A program made the position numbers and the translations under genes. Positions 44,574 through 53,300 of a DNA stretch of 64,000 bases are shown piece by piece (position 1 is the stretch's first letter; each line of letters starts with the position of its first letter). Source of the stretch: Thermoplasmata archaeon (GTDB taxonomy: Archaea > Thermoplasmatota > E2 > JACPAO01 > JAHFTW01); the NCBI GenBank assembly GCA_023269235.1, contig JAHFTW010000007.1, positions 37,843-101,842 of the forward strand. Direction: 5' to 3'. The notes under the pieces were generated by a model. It did not search any database and was not told the DNA's origin. It saw only the letters and a list, made by a program, of their open reading frames with translations.

Positions 44574-45081
44574 GGCCCGCAGGCGCCTCGGCAGCGACGC
44601 GTCGGGCGTAAGCGAGGTCATCGGCTACATCCTCAGTTTCGCCATTCTCTCCACCGTTCTTCTGGTGGCTTTGCTCACGTTCAACTCGGCGCGCGCGCAG
44701 GCCGAGGAGCGCGTGACCGAAGTCGAGGTCGCCTCCATCGCGCATCGTGTCGCCGAGGCGGTCATCCAGGTCGGCGTGTATGCGGAAGCCCACGCGGGGT
44801 CGTCGCCAGAGGTGACCCTTCGGCTCGAGCTTCCCGCAGGAATTGGCTCGCGTGGCTATTCCGTCGACCTCTGCACGATGTCCGGAACCTCGTGTTCAAA
44901 GGTTCCCTGCGACCCCTCTGGCGCCGGGACGGCGGCCAACGCGGTCCGCGTGACGTCTGGCTCCACCAAAGCTTACGAGTCGTTGCTCGGAATATCTGCG
45001 AAGGTTAGTTGCGCTTCCGCCGGGCGCATTGCCATCGTGTACTCGACGACTGGATCCTCTCTTTCCTTGGTGAACGCATGA
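44542..45081 (+). CDS. pilin-like protein 2
   Basis: 179 residues. The N-terminal RRRLGSDASGVSEVIGYILS motif, with a following hydrophobic helix (FAILSTVLLVALLTF), is typical of archaeal pilin or pilin-like proteins. The small ectodomain has four Cys (LCTMSGTSCSKVPC plus one). The ATG at 44542 lies inside the preceding gene, giving a 32-nt overlap; no other start codon precedes the signal segment. Its stop overlaps the ATPase start (ATGA). Confidence 0.75.
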   Translation: MPASPPPCNSEARRRLGSDASGVSEVIGYILSFAILSTVLLVALLTFNSARAQAEERVTEVEVASIAHRVAEAVIQVGVYAEAHAGSSPEVTLRLELPAGIGSRGYSVDLCTMSGTSCSKVPCDPSGAGTAANAVRVTSGSTKAYESLLGISAKVSCASAGRIAIVYSTTGSSLSLVNA

Positions 45082-46982
45082 CCCCCGACCCGCCCAAGAC
45101 CGCAAGCAAGAAGCCCGCCCCGCCCCCTGCCGCTGGGGCCCCCACGCGTGCTGTGGAGCCGGGCCGGCCCAACCCGGTCGTCGGAAAGGTCCTGCCGCAG
45201 ACTGTGCAGGACAAGGCGAAGGTGCAGCAGGCCATCCACAAGCTCGCCGAGACCTCGGTGCGCCCGCAGACCCTGAAGCTCCCGCAGTTTCCCAGCTCGA
45301 CCGGCGCCCGCCCTGACAAGGTGCGTGCCGAGGAGCAGCGTCGCATTGCGATGCACCGCGAGGAGCAGCAGCGCCGCGCCGAGCTGCTCGCAGCGGCCAA
45401 GGACGACGAGGACGAAAAGAAGCGTCTGACGCGCGAGTGGGCCGAGGAGGACCTGCTCTACTACAGCAACGACCCGGACGACGTCGAGATGGAGGTGTAC
45501 GCGGTCAACGAGCCGCACGCGTACGTGCAGATCATCCGCAACAAGCGGACGCACGAGGTCGTCTACCACGCCATCGAGCCGCGCATCTCGCACGACGAGC
45601 GGCTCCTGTTGGACTTCATCGAGTCCACGCTCGTGGACGTCCTCGACATGAAGCCGTCCGACCTGCACCACGACGACCTGCGGAAGTACATCACGGAGCG
45701 CTTCGACGAGGTGCTCTCCGACTACGCCGTGCAGCTCGGCAGCACCCCTGAGGCAACGGCCCAGTCGCGCGACCGGCTCCTCTACTACGTCATCCGGGAC
45801 TTCATCGGCGAAGGGCCCATGGATGTGCTGATGCGCGACCCGTTCATCGAGGACATCTCCTGCGACGGCCCGCACCAGCCCATCTTCGTGTACCACCGCA
45901 AGCATGAGTCGCTCACCACGACCATCCGCTTCCGTGGCCACGACCACCTCGACTCGTTCGTCATCCGCATGGCGCAGCGCGCGGGCAAGCACATCAGCAT
46001 CGCGGACCCCATCCTCGACGCCACGATGCGCGACGGCAGCCGTCTGCAAGCGACCCTCGCGAAGGAGGTGAGCACGTTCGGGAGCACGTTCACCATCCGC
46101 AAGTTCCGCGACGTGCCCTTCACCCCCATCGACCTCGTGCGCTTCGGCACGATGAGCCCAGCGATGCTCGCGTACCTCTGGATGGTCATCCAGTACCACA
46201 TGTCCGCCATCTACGCCGGCGGCACCGCGTCGGGCAAGACCACGGCCATCAACGCCATCATGCTGTTCATCCCGCCGCAGAACAAGGTCGTCACCATCGA
46301 GGACACCCGCGAGATCAAGATCCCGCAGCCGAACTGGATCGCCGGCGTGACGCGCGGCGGCTTCGGGGCGCGCGACGCATCCGGCAAGCAGGCCGGCGAG
46401 ATCGATATGTTCCAGCTGCTGAAGAACGCCCTCCGGCAGCGCCCCGAGTACATCATCGTCGGTGAAGTGCGTGGCGCCGAGGCGTACAGCCTGTTCCAGG
46501 CGATGGCGACCGGCCACGCCGCTTACGGCACCATGCACGCCGACTCCGTGGACGCGGTTATCCACCGCCTGGAGTCGGACCCCATCAACATCCCGCGTGC
46601 CCTCCTCGAGGCCCTGGACGTCGTGGCCGTGCAGATCCAGACCCGCGTCGGCGGCAAGCGCGTGCGCCGCACCAAGCAGATCACGGAGATCGTCGGCATT
46701 GACCCCAACACGCGCGAGATTCTCACCAACGAAGTGTTCCGCTGGGTCCCGGGCTCGGACGCGTTCGAGTACACGGGCGTCTCGTACGCCCTCGAGCGCA
46801 TCGCCGCCGAGGCGGGCCTGAGCCCCGTCGAGGTCAACCAGGAGATGCAGGACCGCGTCCGCGTCATCCAGAACATGATCGACACGAACATCCGCGACTA
46901 CGACCGCATCGCGCTGCTCATCGCGACCTACTACAAGGACAAGCCCAAGGTCATGGCCTCCCTCGGCGGGGGACGCGCGTGA
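45078..46982 (+). CDS. type IV filament secretion ATPase (TadA/ArlI/PilB-like)
   Basis: 634-residue motor ATPase powering filament assembly. The first ~150 residues are Pro/Lys- and Glu-rich and probably disordered. The N-domain follows, then the RecA-like core: Walker A GGTASGKTTA (~residues 381-390), an Asp box VTIEDTREI, Walker B RPEYIIVGEVRGAEA (~456-470) and the His box ATGHAAYGTMHADS. It is closer to the archaeal ArlI/TadA branch than to bacterial PilB. It overlaps its neighbours by 4 nt on both sides. Confidence 0.93.
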   Translation: MTPDPPKTASKKPAPPPAAGAPTRAVEPGRPNPVVGKVLPQTVQDKAKVQQAIHKLAETSVRPQTLKLPQFPSSTGARPDKVRAEEQRRIAMHREEQQRRAELLAAAKDDEDEKKRLTREWAEEDLLYYSNDPDDVEMEVYAVNEPHAYVQIIRNKRTHEVVYHAIEPRISHDERLLLDFIESTLVDVLDMKPSDLHHDDLRKYITERFDEVLSDYAVQLGSTPEATAQSRDRLLYYVIRDFIGEGPMDVLMRDPFIEDISCDGPHQPIFVYHRKHESLTTTIRFRGHDHLDSFVIRMAQRAGKHISIADPILDATMRDGSRLQATLAKEVSTFGSTFTIRKFRDVPFTPIDLVRFGTMSPAMLAYLWMVIQYHMSAIYAGGTASGKTTAINAIMLFIPPQNKVVTIEDTREIKIPQPNWIAGVTRGGFGARDASGKQAGEIDMFQLLKNALRQRPEYIIVGEVRGAEAYSLFQAMATGHAAYGTMHADSVDAVIHRLESDPINIPRALLEALDVVAVQIQTRVGGKRVRRTKQITEIVGIDPNTREILTNEVFRWVPGSDAFEYTGVSYALERIAAEAGLSPVEVNQEMQDRVRVIQNMIDTNIRDYDRIALLIATYYKDKPKVMASLGGGRA

Positions 46983-47848
46983 CGGTCACGCCCTTGCAGC
47001 GGACGGCGTTCCGCCTGTTCGGCGACCGCGCGCTCGCATCGAAGAACCTCGCGCAGCTCGACATCAACCTCCGCAAGGCGCGCATCCCGGTGCGACCCGA
47101 GGCGTTCCTGGCCCGCGTCTGGTTCACCAGCGCCATCGTCGCCGCCACCGCGACCGTGATGGCCCTTCTCCTGTTCCTGGCCGTCGTCGTCGCGCTCGCG
47201 GTCCCGTTGGTCTTCGGGGTCTTCGTGCTGCTCGTCCCCGGAATCGCGGGCGGCCTGACGTACGTCGTCCTGTACGGCGACCCCGCGTCGAAGGCGAAGT
47301 CGCGCAAGAAGAAGATCGATGCCAAGCTTCCCTACGCCACGAACTACATCACGGCGATGGCGTCGGCCGGCGTCATCCCCGCTGAGATCTTCAAGAGCCT
47401 CGCGACGCAGGAGGTCTACGGCGAGGCGGCCCGCGAGGCCGCGAGCATCTACAAGGACCTCCACATCCACGGCAAGGACATCGTCACCGCCTTGCTGCGC
47501 GCCATCGACCGCACGCCCTCCGTGAAGTTCCAGGACCTGCTGCAGGGCGCCATCACGACCATCACGTCGGGCGGCGACCTGACGAGCTACTTCCGCACCA
47601 AGGCCAACCGCCTGCAGTGGGAGAACCGCCAGGAGCAGCAGCGCTTCGTCGAGACCATGGGCCTGATGGCCGAGGCCTACGTCACCGCCGCCGTGGCCGG
47701 CCCGCTCTTCCTCCTCGTCATGGTGGCCATCTTCGTCCTCATCGGCTCCGGCGACATGATCATCCTGCAGATGCTCGTGTACGGCCTTCTGCCCATCGCC
47801 AACCTCGGCTTCATGATCGGCCTCAGGGTCATGATCCCGGAGGTGTAA
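46979..47848 (+). CDS. pilus platform protein A (TadB/ArlJ N-half-like)
   Basis: 289-residue T2SSF-type membrane protein. Two adjacent TM helices near residues 45-92, a helical cytoplasmic domain with LPYATNYITAMASAGVIPAE and ITSGGDLTSYFRTKA, and two C-terminal TM helices are visible. Archaellum ArlJ is usually one protein of about 550 residues with two T2SSF domains; here the function is divided between this gene and the next, as in Tad systems. GTG start overlapping the ATPase stop. Confidence 0.87.
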   Translation: MTVTPLQRTAFRLFGDRALASKNLAQLDINLRKARIPVRPEAFLARVWFTSAIVAATATVMALLLFLAVVVALAVPLVFGVFVLLVPGIAGGLTYVVLYGDPASKAKSRKKKIDAKLPYATNYITAMASAGVIPAEIFKSLATQEVYGEAAREAASIYKDLHIHGKDIVTALLRAIDRTPSVKFQDLLQGAITTITSGGDLTSYFRTKANRLQWENRQEQQRFVETMGLMAEAYVTAAVAGPLFLLVMVAIFVLIGSGDMIILQMLVYGLLPIANLGFMIGLRVMIPEV

Positions 47849-47849
47849 G

Positions 47850-48836
47850 ATGGGCCTCTTCGATTCCAAGAAGCAGAGCGAGGAGGATGAGGACGGCGAC
47901 CAGGCCGAACAGGCCTACGGCACCATCCCCCCCGAGCTGAAGGGACGCATCAAGCCCAAAGGGCTCACCACCGGCCAGAAGGCGCGCCGCTCCATCTACG
48001 TCCTGACGGCGGTCATCGCCGTCGGCGCCCTCGCGGTCATGGTCGGCACCATGCTGGGCTATGCGCCGTGGCCGAAGAAGTTCGCCACGGACTGGTTCAT
48101 CGTCGTGCTCGTCTTCGGCGCGGGGCCGTTCTGCGTCTTCTACAACCGCGACCTCAAGCGCATCGAGTCCATCAACGAGAAGTTCCCCGATTTCCTGCGC
48201 GACCTGGCGGAGTCCGCGCGCGCCGGCATGACGCTTCCCCGCGCGCTTGGCAACGCGAGCCGCGGCACCTACGGGACGCTCTCCGAGGAAATCAACATCA
48301 TGGCCGCCCAGGTCGAGTGGGGCGTGGGCTTCGACGAGGCGCTCCAGCGCTTCGCCGACCGCATCGGCTCCCCGTTGATTCACCGCATCACGCAGCTCAT
48401 CATCGAGGCGCAGCACTCCGGCGGCAACGTCGTGGACGTGCTCGCCGCCGCGTCGGACGACGCGCGCGAGATCCAGCAGATCGTCACCTCGCGCAACCAG
48501 CAGATGAGCGCGTACTCGATGGTCATCTACATCTCGTTCTTCGTCTTCCTCGCCGTCGTCCTGGTGCTGCAGGCGCAGTTCATCCCCGCCTTCAAGCAGG
48601 CCGTGGACGCGGCGCAAGGTGCTGGCGCCAAGCCGGTCGGCGGACTGAGCTTCAAGCAGTTCGAGCCCGAGGACTTCAACACGCTGTTCTTCCACGCCGG
48701 CATCGTGCAGGCCATCGGCGGCGGCCTCGTGGGCGGCGTGCTGACGCGCGGCAACCCCATCGCGGGCATGAACAGCATCCTCATCATGCTCGCCCTGAGC
48801 TGGCTCTCCTTCCGGGTCGTAGTGGGGGTCCTGTGA
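47850..48836 (+). CDS. pilus platform protein B (TadC/ArlJ C-half-like)
   Basis: 328-residue second T2SSF membrane protein. An acidic N-terminal segment (~35 residues), two TM helices (~50-110), then the cytoplasmic domain with FPDFLRDLAESARAGMTLPR and IEAQHSGGNVVDVLAAASDD. Further TM helices follow (SMVIYISFFVFLAVVLVLQA and the C-terminus). It begins one base after platform A and its stop overlaps the next pilin (GTGA), so all are probably made in fixed ratio. Confidence 0.87.
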   Translation: MGLFDSKKQSEEDEDGDQAEQAYGTIPPELKGRIKPKGLTTGQKARRSIYVLTAVIAVGALAVMVGTMLGYAPWPKKFATDWFIVVLVFGAGPFCVFYNRDLKRIESINEKFPDFLRDLAESARAGMTLPRALGNASRGTYGTLSEEINIMAAQVEWGVGFDEALQRFADRIGSPLIHRITQLIIEAQHSGGNVVDVLAAASDDAREIQQIVTSRNQQMSAYSMVIYISFFVFLAVVLVLQAQFIPAFKQAVDAAQGAGAKPVGGLSFKQFEPEDFNTLFFHAGIVQAIGGGLVGGVLTRGNPIAGMNSILIMLALSWLSFRVVVGVL

Positions 48837-49570
48837 GCCGCCTGCGGGAGGACGACGGCGGCGCCATCCAGGCGTTCGAGGCGGTCTTCGCCGCCATCAT
48901 CATCCTCACCGCCCTCATCTTCTTCTCCCTCGTTCAGCGCCCCGCCGCCCCCGAGAAGAGCACGGGCCTCGACCTGGAGCAAATCGCGACGGACGCTCTT
49001 GCGAACGCTGGCGGAGGGCTTCAGATCGCCGTCCAAAAACTGCTCAACGGGACCGCCATGAACCCGGGGCCGGTCAATGCGGCCCTCGCGCCATATCTGC
49101 CGAACGGCGTGCATTGGTCGCTTAGCCTGGACAATGGTTTTTCACCTCTTTTCCTTGCCAGTTCGGACACGGGTAGTTTTGCCCAGCCGCGCGGAGGGCA
49201 AGGCGCGACGACATACATTGCACTGAGCGTATCTGAGGCGGGGGCGGGGGCGGATGCCAATCCTGGCAGCGGCACGGGGTTGGCCGTATTCACGCCGCTT
49301 TGCGTGGACCACCCGGCGGGGCTCGGCGACAGCTACGCCACGGAGAAGAACGGGAACGTGCAGACGACAAGCTGGCTATCGCTTTGGCAATCCGTCCCAC
49401 AAGGCGTCATCCCCGCCCAAATCCCGTTTGGGCAGTGGACAGTCTACAATCTTGTCTGCGGTTCCCTGCTACCTGGGCTTCTGTCGCAGACGTTCCATGT
49501 CAGCCTGAACGGCCACACGGCGGCTACGCCGCTCTATGCAGTTCACTTGGTGGTGTGGACCAATGTTTGA
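48833..49570 (+). CDS. pilin-like protein 3
   Basis: 245 residues. The N-terminus MSRLREDDGGAIQAFEAVFA, with a following hydrophobic helix, is a pilin-like class III signal. The ectodomain is beta-rich with two Cys (LCVDHP, LVCGSLLP). The GTG overlaps the platform B stop. From about 49100 on, the DNA is less GC-rich. The next gene starts within its last codons. No ortholog family is recognised. Confidence 0.72.
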   Translation: MSRLREDDGGAIQAFEAVFAAIIILTALIFFSLVQRPAAPEKSTGLDLEQIATDALANAGGGLQIAVQKLLNGTAMNPGPVNAALAPYLPNGVHWSLSLDNGFSPLFLASSDTGSFAQPRGGQGATTYIALSVSEAGAGADANPGSGTGLAVFTPLCVDHPAGLGDSYATEKNGNVQTTSWLSLWQSVPQGVIPAQIPFGQWTVYNLVCGSLLPGLLSQTFHVSLNGHTAATPLYAVHLVVWTNV

Positions 49571-49931
49571 GCACGACCGTGACTCAGGCCAAATGATGCT
49601 CCTTGGCGCAATCGTCCTCGTCATCGGCTTCCTCGTCCTCTCGACGCTGGTCGCACGCGTCAGCCAGATTCCCTCCGAGACGGCCCGGGAATCCGGCGGC
49701 CTCCTGCGCGAGGCGGCAACGGTCGAGAAGGCGCTGCGCGTCGCGAACGGCGCGAGTTCCGGGCCCGAGTTCAACCAGGAATTGGCTCACCTTGTGTGGC
49801 TTGAGCAGGCGCGCGGCTTCACGCTCCGGAGCTCATGCGGCGCCGGGACAGCACCGAGCGGGGTTTTCACGTTGCTTGGTTTGGAAGGAAGCGTCCAGTT
49901 CACCTACGCGTTTTCAGCCTCAAAATGCTGA
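49563..49931 (+). CDS. pilin-like protein 4 (small)
   Basis: 122 residues: MFEHDRDSGQMMLLGAIVLV starts a pilin-like hydrophobic helix. The ectodomain is short, with Cys in SSCGAGT and a terminal SKC. Minor pilins of this size often prime or cap filaments, but that is only a possibility. It overlaps the preceding gene by 8 nt and the following one by 7 nt. Confidence 0.68.
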   Translation: MFEHDRDSGQMMLLGAIVLVIGFLVLSTLVARVSQIPSETARESGGLLREAATVEKALRVANGASSGPEFNQELAHLVWLEQARGFTLRSSCGAGTAPSGVFTLLGLEGSVQFTYAFSASKC

Positions 49932-50578
49932 GATCCATCCGGCAACGTTTATCCTCACGGACGACCAAGCGGGCCCCAATGGATGACGAGGGCGCCGCGT
50001 CGGCGCTGGCCTTCATCGTGGCGGGCGTCGTGTTCCTGGGCGTCGTCGCTGTCCTCCTCAATGTGATCGTGTACCGCATCCCGCCGTCCGATGCCGCCGA
50101 CCAGGTGGATCCGGGACACGCGGCGCAGGCGCGAGCGTTGCTGAACAGGTTCGTGCGCGGCGAGGGGACGATGGACCATAGTTCGGGTGATTGGCCGGCG
50201 TCGTTTCCCGCGTGTTCGGCCCCGCCGGATCTTCCAGGGCTGAGCGGCCCAAGCGGGCTGGACCGTTCCAAGTTGGCCGACTTGACTAGAGGCACCGCCA
50301 GAATCGCTCGCGCTGGGGACCTAGACTATGCGACCGCCAAATGCGGATTGCGAGTCAGCGGGTTCGACTTCAGGATGGTCGCCAATTTCATTGACTCGTC
50401 CGGAAAGCCGTGCGCCTCCTCGTATTCCCTCGACAAGGTCTTCGGGGTGGACCTTCCGCAGGATGTTGCACTTTCGCCCGTGAGTGCCTCGTTCAGCGTC
50501 GACAAAGGCTGCGACGGGACAACGGCCGGCTTCACGCGCGTGGACATCACGCTCTGGGTCGTCCCCGAGCAGCCCTGA
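49925..50578 (+). CDS. pilin-like protein 5
   Basis: 217 residues. A basic leader (MLRSIRQRLSSRTTKRAP) precedes MDDEGAASALAFIVAGVVFL, a pilin-like signal and helix. The ectodomain has five Cys after the helix. Two starts are plausible: ATG 49925, overlapping the preceding stop, and ATG 49979, which lies about 29 nt after a CGTTTATCC box. The first gives the positive charges seen before the helix in the other pilins; the second would be leaderless. Confidence 0.7.
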   Translation: MLRSIRQRLSSRTTKRAPMDDEGAASALAFIVAGVVFLGVVAVLLNVIVYRIPPSDAADQVDPGHAAQARALLNRFVRGEGTMDHSSGDWPASFPACSAPPDLPGLSGPSGLDRSKLADLTRGTARIARAGDLDYATAKCGLRVSGFDFRMVANFIDSSGKPCASSYSLDKVFGVDLPQDVALSPVSASFSVDKGCDGTTAGFTRVDITLWVVPEQP

Positions 50579-50615
50579 AGGCTTCTCCTGAAGCGGATAA
50601 ACCTTCGGCCTTCCG

Positions 50616-50625
50616 CTCTTATACT
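50616..50625 (+). promoter_or_regulatory. TATA-like box of the last pilin gene
   Basis: CTCTTATACT has its centre 27 nt upstream of the GTG at 50648. A GGAGGT sits only one base before that GTG, too close for normal ribosome binding, so leaderless initiation is the better reading. This gene may be controlled apart from the rest. Confidence 0.55.
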
Positions 50626-50647
50626 TCCAGGAGGGACAAAGGAGGTT

Positions 50648-52048
50648 GTGCCCAGCCTACGCCGCGACTCGTCCGGGGCCGCGCAGGTCCTTGCGCTCCT
50701 CACGGCCGGCCTCCTCTTCATCGGCATCATCAGCGTCCTCCTGTTCCAGGCCGCCCAGCCGGGCAAGGACTCCTCGCTCGGGGCTGCCAACGATGCCGCC
50801 GGCCGGGACCGGGACGCGGACACGCTTGCCCAGCTCCTCGCCGGGTCGGCGGGCGCCGGATGGGCGGGAGGCGCCGACAGCGCCCAACGGCTTGGGCTCC
50901 TGGCCGCCAACGGGTCCGCGCTCGACCCGGCCCGCATCGCCGCCCTGCAGGGCGCCTCGAACACGGCCTCCCTCGCCAATGGAAAACTGGACTACCCCGA
51001 CGCCCGCACCGGCCTGGGGCTGGCGCCGGGGCAGGATTTCCATCTCCGCATCACGCAGACCGCCACGAGCGGCTCCAGCGGCGTCATCCTGAACGGCGTC
51101 CGCACTGCCTACATTGGCGACTGGACCAGCCTTGCCTCCGTCACGGTGCCGCTGGGCACGTCGCAGCAGATTCAGGACGCGGCGCAGACGAAGCTCAACT
51201 TGACGATGTTCGCCACGACCGCGACCGAGCGCGACATGCTCAAGGGGCTGGGCCTGACGTTCAACAACCGCGTCTACCTCGGCCCCCTCGCGCCGACCGT
51301 CTTGGTGGACCTGCCGACGCCCATCCCCGACGCCCCGATTCTGACCTACCTCAACCTCCCGCTCATCCAGGGCGACGTGTACCCGGACATCAAATCGTAC
51401 ATTGACGCCAACCTGCCCGGCCGGCTCGCCAACTACGACCTGCTGGTCATCGGGTCCGGCATCGACCAGAGCACGCTCACCGCGTCTGCCGTGAAGAACG
51501 GCATCGGAAACTGGGTCCTCGCGGGAGGCCGCCTGATGGTCCTCGGTTCCGACTCCTCCAACTACCAGTGGCTCCAGCCCATCTTCCAATCCAGCGTCGC
51601 GTCAGTCTCCGGCGCCGTGACGGCGGCCTCCCCCATCCCGGCGGCCCTCACCACGCCATTCAACCTGGCCTGGGCGACCTACAACACCCACAACCTGGCC
51701 TGGGACATCAAGAAGACCGGCGGCGGCGCCCACTACAACGACTTCGACCACCTGGTCACCCAGGGCGGCTACGATGTCCTCGCCATCAGCCACAAGGGCG
51801 GCTTCGGCAACGGCTACGTCGTGCTCTCCAGTTTCCGTCCCCGCGAGCTCTCCTCCACGGAGGCGAGCCACCTCATGACCAACCTCATCCAGTACAAGGG
51901 CGCCCCGCAGAACTACACGGTGGACTACGGGCCGGCCATCCCGACCGACCTCCCCGTCTCCGGCGCCCAGCGCACCGCCATCGTCTGGGACCCCATCGCG
52001 GGGCGCACGACGCTGCGGCTCGACCTGTTCGTGTGGGACGCGACCTAG
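50648..52048 (+). CDS. pilin-like protein 6 with class I amidotransferase-like domain
   Basis: 466 residues. MPSLRRDSSGAAQVLALLTA begins a pilin-like signal and helix. Residues ~215-425 form an alpha/beta domain like the GATase1/GldG fold: ANYDLLVIGSGIDQ, GIGNWVLAGGRLMVLG, then GYDVLAISHKGGFGNGYVVL and a helix (STEASHLMTNLI). No catalytic Cys is seen, so a binding or scaffold role is more likely than an enzyme. It is separated by 69 bp from the pilin cluster and has its own promoter. The stop shares CTAG with the small convergent gene. Confidence 0.72.
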   Translation: MPSLRRDSSGAAQVLALLTAGLLFIGIISVLLFQAAQPGKDSSLGAANDAAGRDRDADTLAQLLAGSAGAGWAGGADSAQRLGLLAANGSALDPARIAALQGASNTASLANGKLDYPDARTGLGLAPGQDFHLRITQTATSGSSGVILNGVRTAYIGDWTSLASVTVPLGTSQQIQDAAQTKLNLTMFATTATERDMLKGLGLTFNNRVYLGPLAPTVLVDLPTPIPDAPILTYLNLPLIQGDVYPDIKSYIDANLPGRLANYDLLVIGSGIDQSTLTASAVKNGIGNWVLAGGRLMVLGSDSSNYQWLQPIFQSSVASVSGAVTAASPIPAALTTPFNLAWATYNTHNLAWDIKKTGGGAHYNDFDHLVTQGGYDVLAISHKGGFGNGYVVLSSFRPRELSSTEASHLMTNLIQYKGAPQNYTVDYGPAIPTDLPVSGAQRTAIVWDPIAGRTTLRLDLFVWDAT

Positions 52049-52164
52049 CGCAGGAAGAGGTACGCCTGCCGCCCGAAGTACGCCGCGAGACCGACGAGCA
52101 GCACGAGCAGGACCGCGCGCACCAGCCAGACCGGCTCCTCAAGCCGCGCCTCATCCTCGGCCAC
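52045..52164 (-). CDS. 39-residue single-pass membrane microprotein
   Basis: A short frame that is easily missed: an acidic N-terminus (VAEDEARLEEPVW), one TM helix (LVRAVLLVLLVGLAAYF) and a basic end (GRQAYLFLR). Support comes from the GTG start, located 26 nt from a CTATAAG box that also serves tyrS in the other direction, and from the stop, which overlaps the convergent pilin gene at CTAG like other gene pairs here. Function is unknown; it could be a pilus or respiratory accessory. Confidence 0.6.
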   Translation of the reverse strand: MAEDEARLEEPVWLVRAVLLVLLVGLAAYFGRQAYLFLR

Positions 52165-52186
52165 AGGGGGGAAGACTCCGCCGCCC

Positions 52187-52193
52187 CTATAAG
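52187..52193. promoter_or_regulatory. shared TATA box (CTATAAG) for tyrS and the microprotein
   Basis: The centre at 52190 is 25 nt from the GTG of tyrS (52215) and 26 nt from the GTG of the divergent 39-residue gene (52164). One element at equal leaderless distance from two divergent starts. Confidence 0.6.
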
Positions 52194-52214
52194 CCGGGCG
52201 CCGCTGGAACGCGC

Positions 52215-53288
52215 GTGGACGCCCAGGCCGCCTTCGACCCCATCCGCGCCGTCGCGAGCGAGGTCGTGAGCGAGGAGGAGCTGAAGGTGCTCTGCGCGAG
52301 GGCCGCCAAAGGCGAGAGGCCGAAGGCGTACATCGGCTTCGAGCCGAGCGGCACGGCGCACATCGGCTGGATGGTCTGCACGGAGACCGTCAAGCGCCTC
52401 ACCGCCGCCGGATTCGAGGTCGTCATCTTCCTCGCCGACTGGCACGCACAGATCAACGGCAAGCTCGGCGGCGACCTGGCAAACATCCAGCGCTGCGGCA
52501 AGTACATGGAGGAAGCGTTCGAGGCGCTCGGCGTCCCGCGCTCGTCCGTGACGTACGTCTACGCCAACGCCTTCGCGAAGGACCCGACGTACTGGGCGCT
52601 CGTCATCCAGGTCATGGGCAAGACGACGCTTGCCCGCATGCGCCGCGCCATGACCATCATGGGCCGCGGCGAGGACGAGGGCGATGGGGACATGGCCAAG
52701 TTCCTCTACCCTGCGATGCAGGTGGCCGACATCTTCCACATGGGCATCGACCTCGCGTACGGCGGCCTCGACCAGCGCCATGCCCACATGCTCGCCCGCG
52801 ACGTCGCGCACGGCCTCAACCGCAAGGCGCCGACGGCGCTCCACACGCCGCTCGTCCCCGGCCTCAAGGCCCAGGGCGGCCGCATGGACCCTGTCGAGGT
52901 CAAGATGAGCAAGTCCGACCCCGACTCGGGCATCTTCATCCACGACTCCCCGGAGGACATCGCGCGCAAGCTCAAGGGCGCCCACTGCCCCGCGAAGGAA
53001 ATCGAGGGCAACCCCGTCCTCGACCTCGTGCGCCTCGTCGTCTGGCCCCGACTCCTGGCTCTCGGCGGCTCGTTCAGCATCAGCCGACCCGAGAAGTTCG
53101 GCGGCAACAAGGCGTACACCGACTTCGCGGCGCTCTCGGCCGACTTCGCGGCGGGCGCGCTCCACCCAATGGACCTCAAGAACGGGACGGCGGCGGCGCT
53201 CGCGAAGTTGCTGGAGCCTGTGCGGACCTACTTCGCGGCGCACCCGGACAACTGGCAGTTCATTCAGGCGCTTCGGAAGACGCGCTGA
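52215..53288 (+). CDS. tyrS: tyrosyl-tRNA synthetase, archaeal type
   Basis: 357-residue class I synthetase charging tRNA-Tyr. HIGH-like SGTAHIGW in the N-terminal Rossmann fold, tyrosine-pocket residues in YIGFEPSG and VADIFHMGIDLAYGGLDQRH, and KMSKS (VKMSKSDPDSG, ~residues 230-235). The short archaeal/eukaryotic form lacks the S4-like C-terminal domain of bacterial TyrRS. Leaderless GTG start. Followed by a long inverted repeat. Confidence 0.95.
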   Translation: MDAQAAFDPIRAVASEVVSEEELKVLCARAAKGERPKAYIGFEPSGTAHIGWMVCTETVKRLTAAGFEVVIFLADWHAQINGKLGGDLANIQRCGKYMEEAFEALGVPRSSVTYVYANAFAKDPTYWALVIQVMGKTTLARMRRAMTIMGRGEDEGDGDMAKFLYPAMQVADIFHMGIDLAYGGLDQRHAHMLARDVAHGLNRKAPTALHTPLVPGLKAQGGRMDPVEVKMSKSDPDSGIFIHDSPEDIARKLKGAHCPAKEIEGNPVLDLVRLVVWPRLLALGGSFSISRPEKFGGNKAYTDFAALSADFAAGALHPMDLKNGTAAALAKLLEPVRTYFAAHPDNWQFIQALRKTR

Positions 53289-53300
53289 ACCAACTCCGAA

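Noticed and set aside
45078..48836. Reading the ATPase and platform genes as an archaellum (arlI/arlJ)
   Set aside because: Platform functions lie in two genes, the KaiC-like partner lacks Walker A, and no arlCDEFG-like or archaellin genes are present.
50638..50647. GGAGGT as ribosome binding site for the GTG at 50648
   Set aside because: It lies one base from the start codon, too close for Shine-Dalgarno pairing. The TATA box at leaderless distance explains the start better.
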